Shown: positions 44,932 to 54,470 of the stretch, one piece after another
How the letters are laid out: each line of letters opens with the position of its first letter
How positions within the stretch are numbered: position 1 is the stretch's first letter
Assembly (NCBI GenBank): GCA_910575105.1
Contig: CAJTDK010000003.1
Coordinates: 124,001-188,000 of the forward strand
Length of the DNA stretch: 64,000 nucleotides
Direction: 5' to 3'
Source of the DNA: Lachnospiraceae bacterium
Lineage (GTDB): Bacteria; Bacillota; Clostridia; Lachnospirales; Lachnospiraceae
The notes under the pieces: model-generated
Databases searched by the model: none
What the model was told of the DNA's origin: nothing
Seen by the model: the letters and a program-made list of their open reading frames with translations, nothing else
Position numbers and translations under genes: made by a program

Positions 44932-47151
44932 ATGAAATCACTTGTCCTAGCCGAGAAACCATCCGTAGCCAGGGACATCGCCCGCGTCCTGAACTGCCAT
45001 AAGAGCATTTCCGGCGCTATCGAAGGAAACAATTACATTGTAACCTGGGCATTAGGCCACCTTGTCACTCTGGCCGACCCGGAGGGCTACGATAAAAAAT
45101 ATAAAGAATGGAGTCTCTCCGTTCTCCCCATGGTGCCCCAAAAATGGGAGCTTGTGGTCATCAGACAGACCGCAAAGCAATACAGCAGCGTAAAAGCCCA
45201 GCTTTTCCGAAAAGATGTCGATCAGGTCATCATCGCCACAGACGCCGGGCGGGAGGGCGAACTGGTCGCCCGCTGGATCCTGGAAAAATCCGGATGCCGC
45301 AAACCGATCAAGCGGCTCTGGATCTCATCCGTCACCGACAAAGCGATCCGCGAGGGATTCGCCCACTTAAAGGACGGGCGCAGCTACAACGACCTTTACC
45401 ACGCCGCCAGAAGCCGCGCCGAGGCAGACTGGCTGGTGGGTATCAACGCCACGCGGGCATTGACGTGCAAATATAACGCCCAGCTTTCCTGCGGCAGAGT
45501 ACAGACGCCGACTCTCGCCATCATTGCAGGACGCGAGGCGCAGATCCGTTCCTTTAAGCCGGAGGCGTACTACGGCCTTACCTGCTCTGCCGGGAACGTC
45601 ACCTGGACCTGGCAGCATAAAAAGAGCAAAAGCCTCCGTTCTTTTGAAAAGGATTACATCGACGGCCTGAAGGCTGCCCTGAAAGATCAGGCCTTAACGG
45701 TGGCAGAAGTTACGAAGGCCGCGAAGAAGACATTTTCTCCGGGACTTTATGACCTGACAGAACTTCAGCGGGACGCCAACAGACGGTTCGGATTTTCCGC
45801 GAAAGAGACGCTCAATATCATGCAGAGGCTCTACGAGAACCACAAGGTCCTCACCTATCCCCGGACAGATTCCCGCTATATCGGGACGGATATCGTCCCC
45901 ACCATCAAGGAGCGGCTGAAAGCCTGTAATACCGGCCCTTACCGGCAGTTTATCCCAGAGCTTTTAAAAGCTCCGATAAAAACCAGCAGATCATTTGTCG
46001 ATGATAAAAAGGTCAGCGACCACCACGCCATCATTCCTACAGAGGAATATGTCCAGCTTGAACATATGACAAATGATGAGCGCAAGATCTACGACCTTGT
46101 CGTCCGGCGTTTCATCAGCGTCCTCTATCCGGCTTTTGCGTATGAGCAGACCACCCTGAAAGCTTCTGCCGCCGGAGAGCTCTTTACCGCCAGAGGGAAG
46201 ATCATAAAGGCCGCCGGGTGGAAGGCTGTCTGTTCTGGTCTTGGACCTTCCGGGGATTCGGGCGAAGATTTCGATGAAGACTTTGATCTGGATCTTGAGG
46301 AAAATCAGGCAGACCAGTCTCTGCCGCCGCTGAAAAAAGGCATGACGTTTACCATCACCCAGATCACGGTGACCGCCGGCAAGACGAAGCCGCCGGCAAG
46401 ATTTACCGAGGCGACGCTTCTGTCCGCTATGGAAAATCCGGTAAAATATATGGACTCAAAGGACGCAAAAGCAAAGAAGACTCTTGGCGAGACAGGCGGG
46501 CTTGGAACTGTCGCCACCAGAGCCGACATTATCGAAAAGCTGTTCCACTCCTTCCTGATCGAGAAAAACGGACGGGATATCCTGATTACTTCAAAGGGAA
46601 AGCAGCTTCTTGAGCTTGTACCGGAAGATCTAAAAAAACCAGAGCTGACGGCACAGTGGGAGATGAAGCTTTCGGATATCGCGAAGGGCACACGCAGCGA
46701 TTCTGCGTTTATTAAGGAAATCCAGAACTATACCTACAGCCTGATCGACGAGATCAAATCTGCGGACAAAACCTTCCGCCATGACAATCTCACGAACAGC
46801 AAATGCCCCCGCTGCGGCAAACACCTTCTCGCCGTCAACGGTAAAAATTCCCGCCTTCTCGTCTGCCAGGACAGAGAATGCGGTTACCGCGAGACCATCG
46901 CCCGCACGAGCAACGCCCGCTGCCCTAACTGCCACAAGAAGATGGAGCTTATCAAAAAAGGCAGCGAAGAGACCTTTGTCTGCGCCTGCGGATATAAAGA
47001 AAAGCTGTCCGCATTCAAGGCGAGGCGGGAAAAGGAGGGCGCAGGCGTCACGAAAAAGGACGTGCAGAAATATCTGAAAAACCAAACGCACGAGCCGGTT
47101 AATAATGCATTTGCAGCGGCCTTGTCTGGAATAAAGCTGGACGGCAGGTAA
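44932..47151 (+). CDS. topB: DNA topoisomerase III
   Basis: 739 residues, AAGGAG before the ATG. Type IA topoisomerase that decatenates or relaxes DNA by single-strand passage. The TOPRIM part has SLVLAEKPSVARDIARVL and IIATDAGREGELVARW; the active tyrosine is in LTYPRTDSRYIG. Two C-terminal zinc-finger-like pairs are visible (CPRCGKH with CQDRECGY, and CPNCHKK with CACGY). Length and order are typical for Firmicutes TopB. Base composition is richer in GC than the glycan cluster. Confidence 0.95.
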   Translation: MKSLVLAEKPSVARDIARVLNCHKSISGAIEGNNYIVTWALGHLVTLADPEGYDKKYKEWSLSVLPMVPQKWELVVIRQTAKQYSSVKAQLFRKDVDQVIIATDAGREGELVARWILEKSGCRKPIKRLWISSVTDKAIREGFAHLKDGRSYNDLYHAARSRAEADWLVGINATRALTCKYNAQLSCGRVQTPTLAIIAGREAQIRSFKPEAYYGLTCSAGNVTWTWQHKKSKSLRSFEKDYIDGLKAALKDQALTVAEVTKAAKKTFSPGLYDLTELQRDANRRFGFSAKETLNIMQRLYENHKVLTYPRTDSRYIGTDIVPTIKERLKACNTGPYRQFIPELLKAPIKTSRSFVDDKKVSDHHAIIPTEEYVQLEHMTNDERKIYDLVVRRFISVLYPAFAYEQTTLKASAAGELFTARGKIIKAAGWKAVCSGLGPSGDSGEDFDEDFDLDLEENQADQSLPPLKKGMTFTITQITVTAGKTKPPARFTEATLLSAMENPVKYMDSKDAKAKKTLGETGGLGTVATRADIIEKLFHSFLIEKNGRDILITSKGKQLLELVPEDLKKPELTAQWEMKLSDIAKGTRSDSAFIKEIQNYTYSLIDEIKSADKTFRHDNLTNSKCPRCGKHLLAVNGKNSRLLVCQDRECGYRETIARTSNARCPNCHKKMELIKKGSEETFVCACGYKEKLSAFKARREKEGAGVTKKDVQKYLKNQTHEPVNNAFAAALSGIKLDGR

Positions 47152-47175
47152 TAGTTGGGCTCGCGGCAAAAATAC

Positions 47176-47207
47176 AGGGATGCGTCCCATTTAAAGAATG
47201 CATCCCT
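47176..47207. terminator. Bidirectional terminator between topB and the DUF3810 gene
   Basis: AGGGATGC (47176-47183) pairs with GCATCCCT (47200-47207). On the minus strand it is followed by a TATTTTT tract; on the plus strand the tail is less T-rich. It lies between two converging genes. Confidence 0.65.
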
Positions 47208-47218
47208 ATATGGTATTT

Positions 47219-48385
47219 CTAATTTTCACCCTTGCTTCCTGCCCGGCAGGCCACGATCAGATCCACCATCTGATCATAGCTTGCCACTCCCTCCGACTGG
47301 TCATTGGCCTTGAGATATGTATCATTTACCTTGTTGGACACCTCGGCAATCCGCCCGTCATACCGGTCCCAGAACTCGCGGTTCGCCGCCAAGTCCGGCT
47401 CCGCTTCTTCGGAGAGCTGTCCCCGGACTTCCTCCCACGCGTCATAGTCAGCCTTATAGAGCACATTCATGCAGTATGTCCAGCCCATAAGATATCCGCT
47501 GTACCGGAAATCATTATTTTCTGACCCGCTGCTTGCTAAGAATGCGATAAAATTCGCTTCTTCCTCCTGCATAAATCCCCTCAGATGGGAAAGCTCATGG
47601 CACATCGTGAACGGAATGTTATAATCCACGATTCCGCTGTTATAATTCGCCTCCACCGTAAATGGCGAATAGATGCCGGTCAACTGCTGGACGGATAAGA
47701 TCCACGGGCATAGCAGCCCTTTCGGATTCGGATAATATCCCGACAGCTCCGGATAATCCTGCCCAAGACGCTCCATCGCCCTTACCGCCTCCCGATTCAT
47801 CGCCCGACGGTCTGTCTCCCGCTCATCTGCCCCCGAATTGCTCCCGTTTTTCAGCCCAAGGCGCATTACCCCTTCCGCGTCCCTGTTCACTTTACCGCTC
47901 AAGCCGTTCACCTCACCTGTAAGCCACAGGCAGACATCCTTTAGCTCATCCGCCGTATAGCGCTCCACCTCTATGCCGGAGCTCTCCGAAAAGGACGCCC
48001 GGTGATAATTGATCCCGCAATTCAGCGCATACAGGCAGAAAAGCGCCCCTGCGAAGACGTAGAGCGTACCGCCCCATGCAGCAAATTCCCTCTTCACCTC
48101 GCATTTCGCCGCACATTTCTTCACCGCCCTTATCACAATCCTGAAAAATGTCAGGACCGTCAGAAGCAATACGGTATACAAAAGCGCCTCCGACACAGAA
48201 AAGGCGAAAAATCCCATAACCCTGCCGGTCATATTTACCCACAGCGGATAGATATGCGTGCTGTACCACTGGGCAAATGTCCGGGAAATCCGGGATATGT
48301 ACATGAGGATAAAACCGGCAGCGATCAGAATACTGCCGGTGATGCATTTTCTTTTATTTGATGTTTCAAAAAATCTTTTCTTCAT
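47219..48385 (-). CDS. DUF3810-type membrane protein with HExxH-like zinc motif
   Basis: 388 residues. Three hydrophobic segments occur in the first 130 residues (ITGSILIAAGFILMYIS, LLYTVLLLTVLTFFRIVIR, GTLYVFAGALFCLYAL). Later TMCHELSHLRGFMQEEEANFI gives a zinc-metallopeptidase-like HELSH with a downstream Glu pair. This is the pattern of DUF3810 proteins in Firmicutes and Bacteroidetes, whose role is unknown. The gene stands alone between a terminator and a divergently read hydrolase gene. Confidence 0.8.
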   Translation of the reverse strand: MKKRFFETSNKRKCITGSILIAAGFILMYISRISRTFAQWYSTHIYPLWVNMTGRVMGFFAFSVSEALLYTVLLLTVLTFFRIVIRAVKKCAAKCEVKREFAAWGGTLYVFAGALFCLYALNCGINYHRASFSESSGIEVERYTADELKDVCLWLTGEVNGLSGKVNRDAEGVMRLGLKNGSNSGADERETDRRAMNREAVRAMERLGQDYPELSGYYPNPKGLLCPWILSVQQLTGIYSPFTVEANYNSGIVDYNIPFTMCHELSHLRGFMQEEEANFIAFLASSGSENNDFRYSGYLMGWTYCMNVLYKADYDAWEEVRGQLSEEAEPDLAANREFWDRYDGRIAEVSNKVNDTYLKANDQSEGVASYDQMVDLIVACRAGSKGEN

Positions 48386-48504
48386 ATAATATATATCCTG
48401 CTGCTTTCATCGATTCATTTGCAGTCTGCCTGTTTTTATGATAACATCTAATCGTACCGGGGGTCAAAAGGAAATTTCCCCCACAACAACTGGAGGCGAT
48501 CAAT

Positions 48505-49515
48505 TTGAAGGATTTACGAAAAACTATAGAAGCTTTGATCTTAGACGACGCTCATTATGCCAAGCTGATGGATACTGACGTCCTTCCGCTGCTCGAGGCC
48601 CGCAAGGAAGAGCTGTGGCTTCCCCGGGCGGATAACCCGCAGCAAAGGCTTTACTGCGGCAAGTTTACCGCGCCCTGCGGCGAAGAAGTCGTCCGCGGCA
48701 TCGTCGTCATCTCTCACGGCTATACAGAAAATGCAGATAAATATCAGGAAGTCGTCTACTATTTCCTGAAAATGGGCTATCACGTGTACATTCCCGACCA
48801 CTGCGGGCACGGGCGCAGCTACCGACTTGCCGAAGATCTGTTCTTAGTCCATGTGGACAGCTATAAAAGGTACGTGGAAGATCTCTTAAGCGTGGCCCAC
48901 CGGGCAAGAGCCGACTACGAAGGACTCCCCCTCTATCTCTATGGACATTCCATGGGCGGGGGAATCGCCGCCGCTTCCGCCGCCGCAGAACCGGATCTAT
49001 TTAAAAGGGTGATCCTCTCCTCTCCGATGATCCAGCCTGACACCCGGCCTCTGCCGTGGAAGCTGGCGGGATTCGCCGCCGGCGCAGCGTGCGTTTTGGG
49101 GCAGTCTGCACGTCATCTTCCGGGAGGCCGCCCTTTTGACGGTACGGAGACCTTTGAGTCAAGCAGCGCCGCTTCCCGGGCGCGCTTTGACTACCAGCAG
49201 CAGATCCGCAGGGCAGAGCCCCTTTTCCAGAACACCTGCGGCACTTACCAGTGGACCAGGAGCGCCGAGAAGCTTCACCGCCATCTGATGCATACCGCCT
49301 GGAAGCAGATCCGGGTTCCTTTGCTTTTGTTCCAGGCGGAAAATGACGGGCTTGTCTCCGCCAAAGCGCAGTACCAGTTCATCCGCAAAATCAGTCGGCG
49401 GTATCCAGCTCCCACATGGCTCATCAAAGTGCCGGGCAGCAAGCATGAGATCTACAATGCCGAGTACAAGACACTGGTAAAATACTGGACGAAGATTTTC
49501 CGTTTCCTTAATTGA
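48505..49515 (+). CDS. Alpha/beta hydrolase (monoglyceride lipase/lysophospholipase type)
   Basis: 336 residues with a TTG start; GGAGG lies eight nt upstream. The oxyanion segment is VVISHGYTEN, the nucleophile elbow YLYGHSMGGGIAAA, the acid in LLLFQAENDGLVSA and the His in VPGSKHEIYN. This is the serine hydrolase 33 (lysophospholipase-like) pattern. No signal peptide. It is transcribed ahead of aroF but has its own site, and a separate promoter follows, so it is probably not part of the aromatic operon. Confidence 0.85.
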   Translation: MKDLRKTIEALILDDAHYAKLMDTDVLPLLEARKEELWLPRADNPQQRLYCGKFTAPCGEEVVRGIVVISHGYTENADKYQEVVYYFLKMGYHVYIPDHCGHGRSYRLAEDLFLVHVDSYKRYVEDLLSVAHRARADYEGLPLYLYGHSMGGGIAAASAAAEPDLFKRVILSSPMIQPDTRPLPWKLAGFAAGAACVLGQSARHLPGGRPFDGTETFESSSAASRARFDYQQQIRRAEPLFQNTCGTYQWTRSAEKLHRHLMHTAWKQIRVPLLLFQAENDGLVSAKAQYQFIRKISRRYPAPTWLIKVPGSKHEIYNAEYKTLVKYWTKIFRFLN

Positions 49516-49521
49516 AAAATA

Positions 49522-49550
49522 TTGACAAACACTGCTTTTCGCGTTAAGAT
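49522..49550 (+). promoter_or_regulatory. aroF promoter and inverted-repeat leader
   Basis: TTGACA (49522-49527), a 17-nt spacer and TAAGAT (49545-49550). Between this and the ATG at 49612 the leader has CGCACT...AGTGCG arms and a near palindrome around TAAAATTTTA, which could be an operator or a weak hairpin. Confidence 0.7.
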
Positions 49551-49611
49551 ATGCTTAGTTTTCGCACTTTAAACTGTTAAAATTTTACAGTGCGGCTATG
49601 GAGGATTTATT

Positions 49612-50628
49612 ATGATTATCGTACTGAAACCACGTACAAAACAACAGGAAATTGACCACGTTGTCAATCTGATCAAAAGCAAGGGATTGGACACCCATAT
49701 TGTAGAAGGCTCCGAGATGACCATCATCGGCTGTATCGGAGATACGACCCGGATTGATTCCAAATTATTTGAAGTCAATCCGTCTGTCGATAAGGTCATG
49801 CATGTGCAGGAGCCTTATAAGCTGGCAAACCGTGCATTTCACCCGGAGGAGTCTATCGTGGACGTATCCGGAGTCAAGGTGGGAGGCGGCCATCTTGCCA
49901 TGATCGCCGGCCCTTGTTCTGTAGAATCTACGGAGCAGGTGTTAGAGATCGCTCTCGCCGCCAAGGCATCCGGCGCTAATCTGCTGCGGGGCGGAGCATT
50001 TAAGCCCCGGACCAGCCCTTACTCCTTCCAGGGGCTTGGCTTAGAGGGACTTGACATTCTCTGTGAAGTAAAGAAAGAAACGGGGATGCCCATCGTGACG
50101 GAACTGATGTCCCCGGATCATCTCGACCTTTTTAATGAAAAGGTGGATCTGATCCAGATCGGCGCGCGCAACATGCAGAACTTCGACCTCTTAAAGCAGC
50201 TTGGGCAGCTTGACCGCCCGATCCTCTTAAAGCGCGGACTTAACGCCACCTACGAGGAGTGGATCATGTCTGCAGAGTACATTATGGCATCCGGCAATGA
50301 GAATGTCATTCTGTGCGAGCGGGGAATCCGTACCTTCGAGAGCTATACACGGAACACGCTGGATCTCCAGAGCATCCCGGTGCTTCGGAAGCTGACTCAT
50401 CTGCCGGTCATCGTAGACCCGAGCCACGCGGGCGGGAAATGGTGGCTGGTGGACGCCATGTCGAGAGCTGCCATCGCCGCCGGAGCAGACGGCCTGATGG
50501 TCGAGGTTCACAACAATCCGGAATGCGCGCTGTGCGACGGTGCCCAGTCATTAAAGCCGGAGAAATATGACGAGCTGTTCCAGGATGTAGCGCAGATTGC
50601 AAAAGTGCTTGGTAAGACCGTTTCATAA
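49612..50628 (+). CDS. aroF: 3-deoxy-7-phosphoheptulonate (DAHP) synthase
   Basis: 338 residues, GGAGG before ATG. Condenses PEP with erythrose-4-phosphate, the first step of aromatic amino acid synthesis. An N-terminal ferredoxin-like regulatory domain (MIIVLKPRTKQQEIDHVVNL) precedes the catalytic barrel (MIAGPCSVES, LLRGGAFKPRTSPYSFQGLG, QIGARNMQNFDLLK, VDPSHAGGKWWLV). This is the short Thermotoga/Bacillus-type arrangement. AroB follows at 100 bp. Confidence 0.95.
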   Translation: MIIVLKPRTKQQEIDHVVNLIKSKGLDTHIVEGSEMTIIGCIGDTTRIDSKLFEVNPSVDKVMHVQEPYKLANRAFHPEESIVDVSGVKVGGGHLAMIAGPCSVESTEQVLEIALAAKASGANLLRGGAFKPRTSPYSFQGLGLEGLDILCEVKKETGMPIVTELMSPDHLDLFNEKVDLIQIGARNMQNFDLLKQLGQLDRPILLKRGLNATYEEWIMSAEYIMASGNENVILCERGIRTFESYTRNTLDLQSIPVLRKLTHLPVIVDPSHAGGKWWLVDAMSRAAIAAGADGLMVEVHNNPECALCDGAQSLKPEKYDELFQDVAQIAKVLGKTVS

Positions 50629-50726
50629 AAATATTTTTAGCGCTTCTGAAGCAGGGCGCTGTTATCCCGTTGAGACACTACTGCTATCAGTACGCCTGTT
50701 ATGGCTCCGGGGATATGGAGGGAAAG

Positions 50727-51791
50727 ATGAAACTGACCGTTGACTTAGGGAAAAACAGTTATCCCATTTACATTGAGAACAAGATATTGACAAAAGCAGG
50801 GGAATATATCCCGCAGGTATTTTCCGGCAGGCGCATCATGATCATTTCCGATGACCATGTATACCCCCTGTACGGAGATGCACTGACAAAAAGTTTGAGC
50901 GAGACTTATGAATGCTATCATCTGGTTCTTCCCCACGGGGAGGCTACGAAAAGCTTCCAGAGCCTGCCAGAGATCTACCGGGCCATGCTTGAGGCTAGGA
51001 TCTCCCGCAGCGATGCGGTCATCGCGCTGGGCGGCGGAGTGATCGGGGATCTGGCCGGGTTTGCTGCCGCAAGCTTTCTTCGCGGCGTAAAGTTCATCCA
51101 GGTGCCCACCTCCCTTCTGGCGCAGGTAGACTCTTCGGTGGGCGGCAAGGTCGCTGTTGACCTCCCGGAAGGAAAGAATCTTGTGGGCGCTTTTTACCAG
51201 CCATCTATCGTGCTCATCGACCCGATTGTGCTGAATAGCCTGCAGCCGCGGTTTATCAACGACGGCATGGGAGAAGTGATTAAGTACGGCTGCATCAAGG
51301 ATGAAAGCCTGTTTGAGACGCTGGAGGAGTACGGCTCCTTTGACGCCTTAAGGGCGCGTCTGCCAGAGATTATTCAGCGCTGTGTGGATATCAAGAGAAT
51401 CGTCGTGGAGCACGACCAGTTCGACACCGGAGAGCGGATGCTCCTTAACTTCGGGCATACTCTCGGTCATACGATAGAACAATATTATCAGTACGGGCGG
51501 GAAAGCCACGGCGAGGCAGTCGCCATCGGCATGTACCAGCTTACGCTCTTAGCAGAGCAGGACGGGCTCACGCCAGAAGGCACGGCAGGGCGTATATTAC
51601 ATGTGCTGAAGTCTTACGGGCTGCCCTCTGACAGCGGGCTTCCCATGGATGCCCTTACCGGAGCCATAAAGCTTGACAAAAAGAATCTTGGCAATCACCT
51701 GAACATCGTGCTTTTGCACGGGATCGGAGACAGCTATGTACATCCCGTTTCTATTGATTTTTTTGAGAAATATAAAACCCGTATGATATAG
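50727..51791 (+). CDS. aroB: 3-dehydroquinate synthase
   Basis: 354 residues from the ATG at 50727, because GGAGGG lies just before it; the frame is open 19 codons further back without a site. NAD-dependent conversion of DAHP to 3-dehydroquinate. Seen: HGEATKSFQS, ALGGGVIGDLAGFAAASFLRG, PTSLLAQVDSSVGGKVAVD, the Zn-binding Glu in INDGMGEVIKYGCI, and the Zn-binding His in LNFGHTLGHTIE. Downstream of aroF on the same strand. Confidence 0.95.
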   Translation: MKLTVDLGKNSYPIYIENKILTKAGEYIPQVFSGRRIMIISDDHVYPLYGDALTKSLSETYECYHLVLPHGEATKSFQSLPEIYRAMLEARISRSDAVIALGGGVIGDLAGFAAASFLRGVKFIQVPTSLLAQVDSSVGGKVAVDLPEGKNLVGAFYQPSIVLIDPIVLNSLQPRFINDGMGEVIKYGCIKDESLFETLEEYGSFDALRARLPEIIQRCVDIKRIVVEHDQFDTGERMLLNFGHTLGHTIEQYYQYGRESHGEAVAIGMYQLTLLAEQDGLTPEGTAGRILHVLKSYGLPSDSGLPMDALTGAIKLDKKNLGNHLNIVLLHGIGDSYVHPVSIDFFEKYKTRMI

Positions 51792-51888
51792 AGCAAAGGC
51801 AAAATATAAGCCTTTTTAAATCCGCGGATGCTCAGGCGGCAGAATGACGCGCCGTGTTATCATAAACATTCACAGGAGGAATTACGAT

Positions 51889-52632
51889 ATGAAACTTGAA
51901 GGAAAAATCGCGATCGTCACCGGCGCCGGCAAGGGCATCGGCCGCGATACTGCACTGGCGGCAGCCGCAGAAGGAGCGACAGTCGTGGCTGTCGCAAGAA
52001 CCCAGGCAGATCTTGACACGACGGTCGCCATGATAGAAGAAAAGGGCGGACAGGCAGTTGCTCTTTCCCGTGACCTGACAGACAGCGCCCAGGTACAGTC
52101 TATGGTCGATGCTGTGGTGGAAAAGTTTGGCCGCATCGATATCCTGGTCAACAATGCCGGGGGATATCCTTCCGAAATCTATGACAGCGTCGGAAAGCAG
52201 GCGATCAAAATCTGGGAATGGACGGAGGAGCAGTGGGATCAGATCATCAAGACGAATCTGAAGATTCCGTTTTTGTGCATCAATAAAGTCATTCCCGTGA
52301 TGCTCCGCCAAAAGAGCGGCGACATCGTGAGCGTCTCCTCCCGTATGGGGCGGATCGCGTCCCAGATGGGCGGATATGCCGTGGCAAAGGCGGGGATCAT
52401 AACGATGACGAAGACTGCCGCTATCCAGACGAAGGAATTCGGCATCAAGGTCAATGCTGTGGCTCCGGGAATTGTCGATACTCCGGGACAGCGGGTCTAT
52501 AACCATAACGTGGGGCAGGATGATGCTGTTATGGGAAGCTCTTCTGCGGTGGCAAAAGGGATTTTGTACCTTCTGGCTGATTCCCCGGCAGAGATGACGG
52601 GGCAGGTGCTGGATATGTTTACGACGGTTTAA
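51889..52632 (+). CDS. Short-chain dehydrogenase/reductase (FabG-like)
   Basis: 247 residues from the ATG at 51889 (AGGAGG upstream; open frame extends 15 codons back). NAD(P) motif VTGAGKGIGRDTAL, VNNAGG, and catalytic Ser in VSVSSRMG with Tyr/Lys in YAVAKAGI. Oxidises or reduces an alcohol. The substrate is not indicated by the neighbours: aroB is about 100 bp upstream, and a catabolic operon converges from the other side. Confidence 0.85.
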   Translation: MKLEGKIAIVTGAGKGIGRDTALAAAAEGATVVAVARTQADLDTTVAMIEEKGGQAVALSRDLTDSAQVQSMVDAVVEKFGRIDILVNNAGGYPSEIYDSVGKQAIKIWEWTEEQWDQIIKTNLKIPFLCINKVIPVMLRQKSGDIVSVSSRMGRIASQMGGYAVAKAGIITMTKTAAIQTKEFGIKVNAVAPGIVDTPGQRVYNHNVGQDDAVMGSSSAVAKGILYLLADSPAEMTGQVLDMFTTV

Positions 52633-52659
52633 CTCTGTTTTCTGCCTATTAGGTATTAT

Positions 52660-52686
52660 AAAGGGGGCAGCATATGCCGCCCCTTT
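52660..52686. terminator. Bidirectional terminator between SDR and DhaK-DhaL genes
   Basis: AAAGGGG pairs with CCCCTTT, with inner GCA/TGC pairing (AAAGGGGGCAG, loop CATA, TGCCGCCCCTTT), flanked by A- and T-rich sequence on both sides. It lies between two converging operons. Confidence 0.75.
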
Positions 52687-52693
52687 AAATTAT

Positions 52694-54445
52694 TTATTCC
52701 ATCTGATCTTCTACAAATTCCCGCATCCCCTGTAAGATAAGCCATACAGAGGTCGCTCCCGCGTCCTGATATCCGACGGCCCTCTCCATCAGGGATTTGG
52801 CACGTCCGAATCTGGCCTGATACTTTTTCGTCGCCTCAACTCCCTGTGCCGCCGCTGTCTCTGCTGCCTTTAGCATTTCCAGAAGGCCTGCACCGCTGCA
52901 ATTCTCCATCGCATCTACCGCTGGAACCAGCGCATCTACCATCGTCTTATCACCGACTTTCGCCTTGCCTCTTTCTTGAATGGCCTCAAGGCTCTTCCGC
53001 TCCATCCTAGATATGTCCTTTGCTGTCAACACACTTTTAGCTTCCATATCTTTCGCACCTGCAAGGTAGAGACTTCCAAAGATAACCCCGGATGCTCCCC
53101 CCATAGACAGAAGCATGGCTCTTCCTGCCGCCTCAAAGACTGCATAGACATTTTCTTCCCCTTCCATCTTAAGGAGTTCCTGCTTCGCCTTCTGCATACC
53201 GCCTGCCATTCCGATCCCATGATCCCCGTCTCCGATAGCACTGTCAATCTCCGTCAGATATGGTTTTCTGGCAATGATCTTATCCGCAATATAAATAAGC
53301 ATATTCCTGGCATCTGCCGCGTTAAGCTCACTTAGAATACCTTCTTTGCTCCTTATAATTTCTGCTGATTCAATATCCGCTTTATCAAACTCAGGTTCTT
53401 TTTCTGCCAGATCTTCCTCTTCCCGCTCCAAAAGGCTTCCGCCGGTCAGCTCGCCCTTAGCATAGAACGGACAGTAGCAGGGCATATCGTAATACCGCTT
53501 AAGCTCTTCATCCAGCTTAAACAAAGTAATGGAAAATCCCCCCATCTCCTGGCTGGTACAGTAGCTGTTAAGATCTGTATCATATACTTTGATTCCCGCA
53601 TTATCCAGCAATTTTTTTACTGCACGGTAAGCAATCGCAAGCTCTGTGACCGTAGTAGAGCCAAGTCCGTTCACTAATACGCACACCTCATCTCCCGCCT
53701 TAAGTTCAGCATCCTCCATAATCTGTGCGTACATTTTTTCCACCAGAACATCCGCATCCTGCCATGTGGTCCGTAGTACTCCTCTCTCTCCGTGAAGTCC
53801 CATGCCGTACTCAATCTCCCCCTCAGGCAGTTCAAAAATCGGTTTATCAATCCCCGGAAGCTGTGCCGGCGCTGTAGCGACTCCGATAGTTCTTGTATTA
53901 TCTCTCGCTTTTTCTGTAATTCTTGTTACTTCCTCAAGGGATAGTCCTGCATCGCATGCCGCTCCGGCAATTTTTACCACGAACACATCTCCCGCAATCC
54001 CCCGGCGGTCTTCAATCCGCTCCTTCGGCGCGGAAGCTACATCATCCCGCACGCGCACATGAGCAGTCTGTATTCCGTCATCATTTAAAAACTCCTCCCC
54101 CATATCGAAGTTCAAATTATCCCCCGCGTAACAACCATATACAAAGATGACGCCTTTTCCCTGATTGACTGCTTTAGCCGTCTCATAGACTGTATTGGGG
54201 TCAGGGGAAGCAAAGATATTGCCGCATGCCGCCGCATCTGCAAGCCCTTTGCCGACAAAGCCAGAGAACATCGGCTCATGTCCGCTCCCTCCGCCGATCA
54301 CAAGCGCTACTTTGTCCCTTCTTCTTTGTTTTAGGATAACGCCATTCACGTCTGGATGCTTTTCATAATATCTTCCATATGCGCTGATGTAACCTTCCAT
54401 CATCTCTGATACAACATTATCCGGTGAGTTAATGATTTTTTTCAT
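52694..54445 (-). CDS. Fused dihydroxyacetone kinase-like protein (DhaK-DhaL)
   Basis: 583 residues. The DhaK part (1-330) has VIGGGSGHEPMFSGFVGKGL and the substrate-binding His in YGMGLHGERG. The DhaL part (about 370-580) has the metal-binding SAIGDGDHGIGMAGG and GDKTMVDALVPA. The fused form uses ATP directly, like the Citrobacter-type kinase, and no DhaM (PTS component) gene is present. Together with the upstream separate pair it gives two kinases in one operon, perhaps for two ketose substrates. Confidence 0.85.
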   Translation of the reverse strand: MKKIINSPDNVVSEMMEGYISAYGRYYEKHPDVNGVILKQRRRDKVALVIGGGSGHEPMFSGFVGKGLADAAACGNIFASPDPNTVYETAKAVNQGKGVIFVYGCYAGDNLNFDMGEEFLNDDGIQTAHVRVRDDVASAPKERIEDRRGIAGDVFVVKIAGAACDAGLSLEEVTRITEKARDNTRTIGVATAPAQLPGIDKPIFELPEGEIEYGMGLHGERGVLRTTWQDADVLVEKMYAQIMEDAELKAGDEVCVLVNGLGSTTVTELAIAYRAVKKLLDNAGIKVYDTDLNSYCTSQEMGGFSITLFKLDEELKRYYDMPCYCPFYAKGELTGGSLLEREEEDLAEKEPEFDKADIESAEIIRSKEGILSELNAADARNMLIYIADKIIARKPYLTEIDSAIGDGDHGIGMAGGMQKAKQELLKMEGEENVYAVFEAAGRAMLLSMGGASGVIFGSLYLAGAKDMEAKSVLTAKDISRMERKSLEAIQERGKAKVGDKTMVDALVPAVDAMENCSGAGLLEMLKAAETAAAQGVEATKKYQARFGRAKSLMERAVGYQDAGATSVWLILQGMREFVEDQME

Positions 54446-54470
54446 TTTTCAGTCTCCATCTCAAAACGAC

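Noticed and set aside
46305-47190. Open frames antisense to topB
   Set aside because: High-GC antisense frames of a well-conserved topoisomerase gene; compositionally biased and without family motifs.
51832-52506. 224-codon minus-strand frame over the short-chain dehydrogenase gene
   Set aside because: The plus strand has the full SDR motif set and a good AGGAGG site; the antisense reading looks like a shadow.
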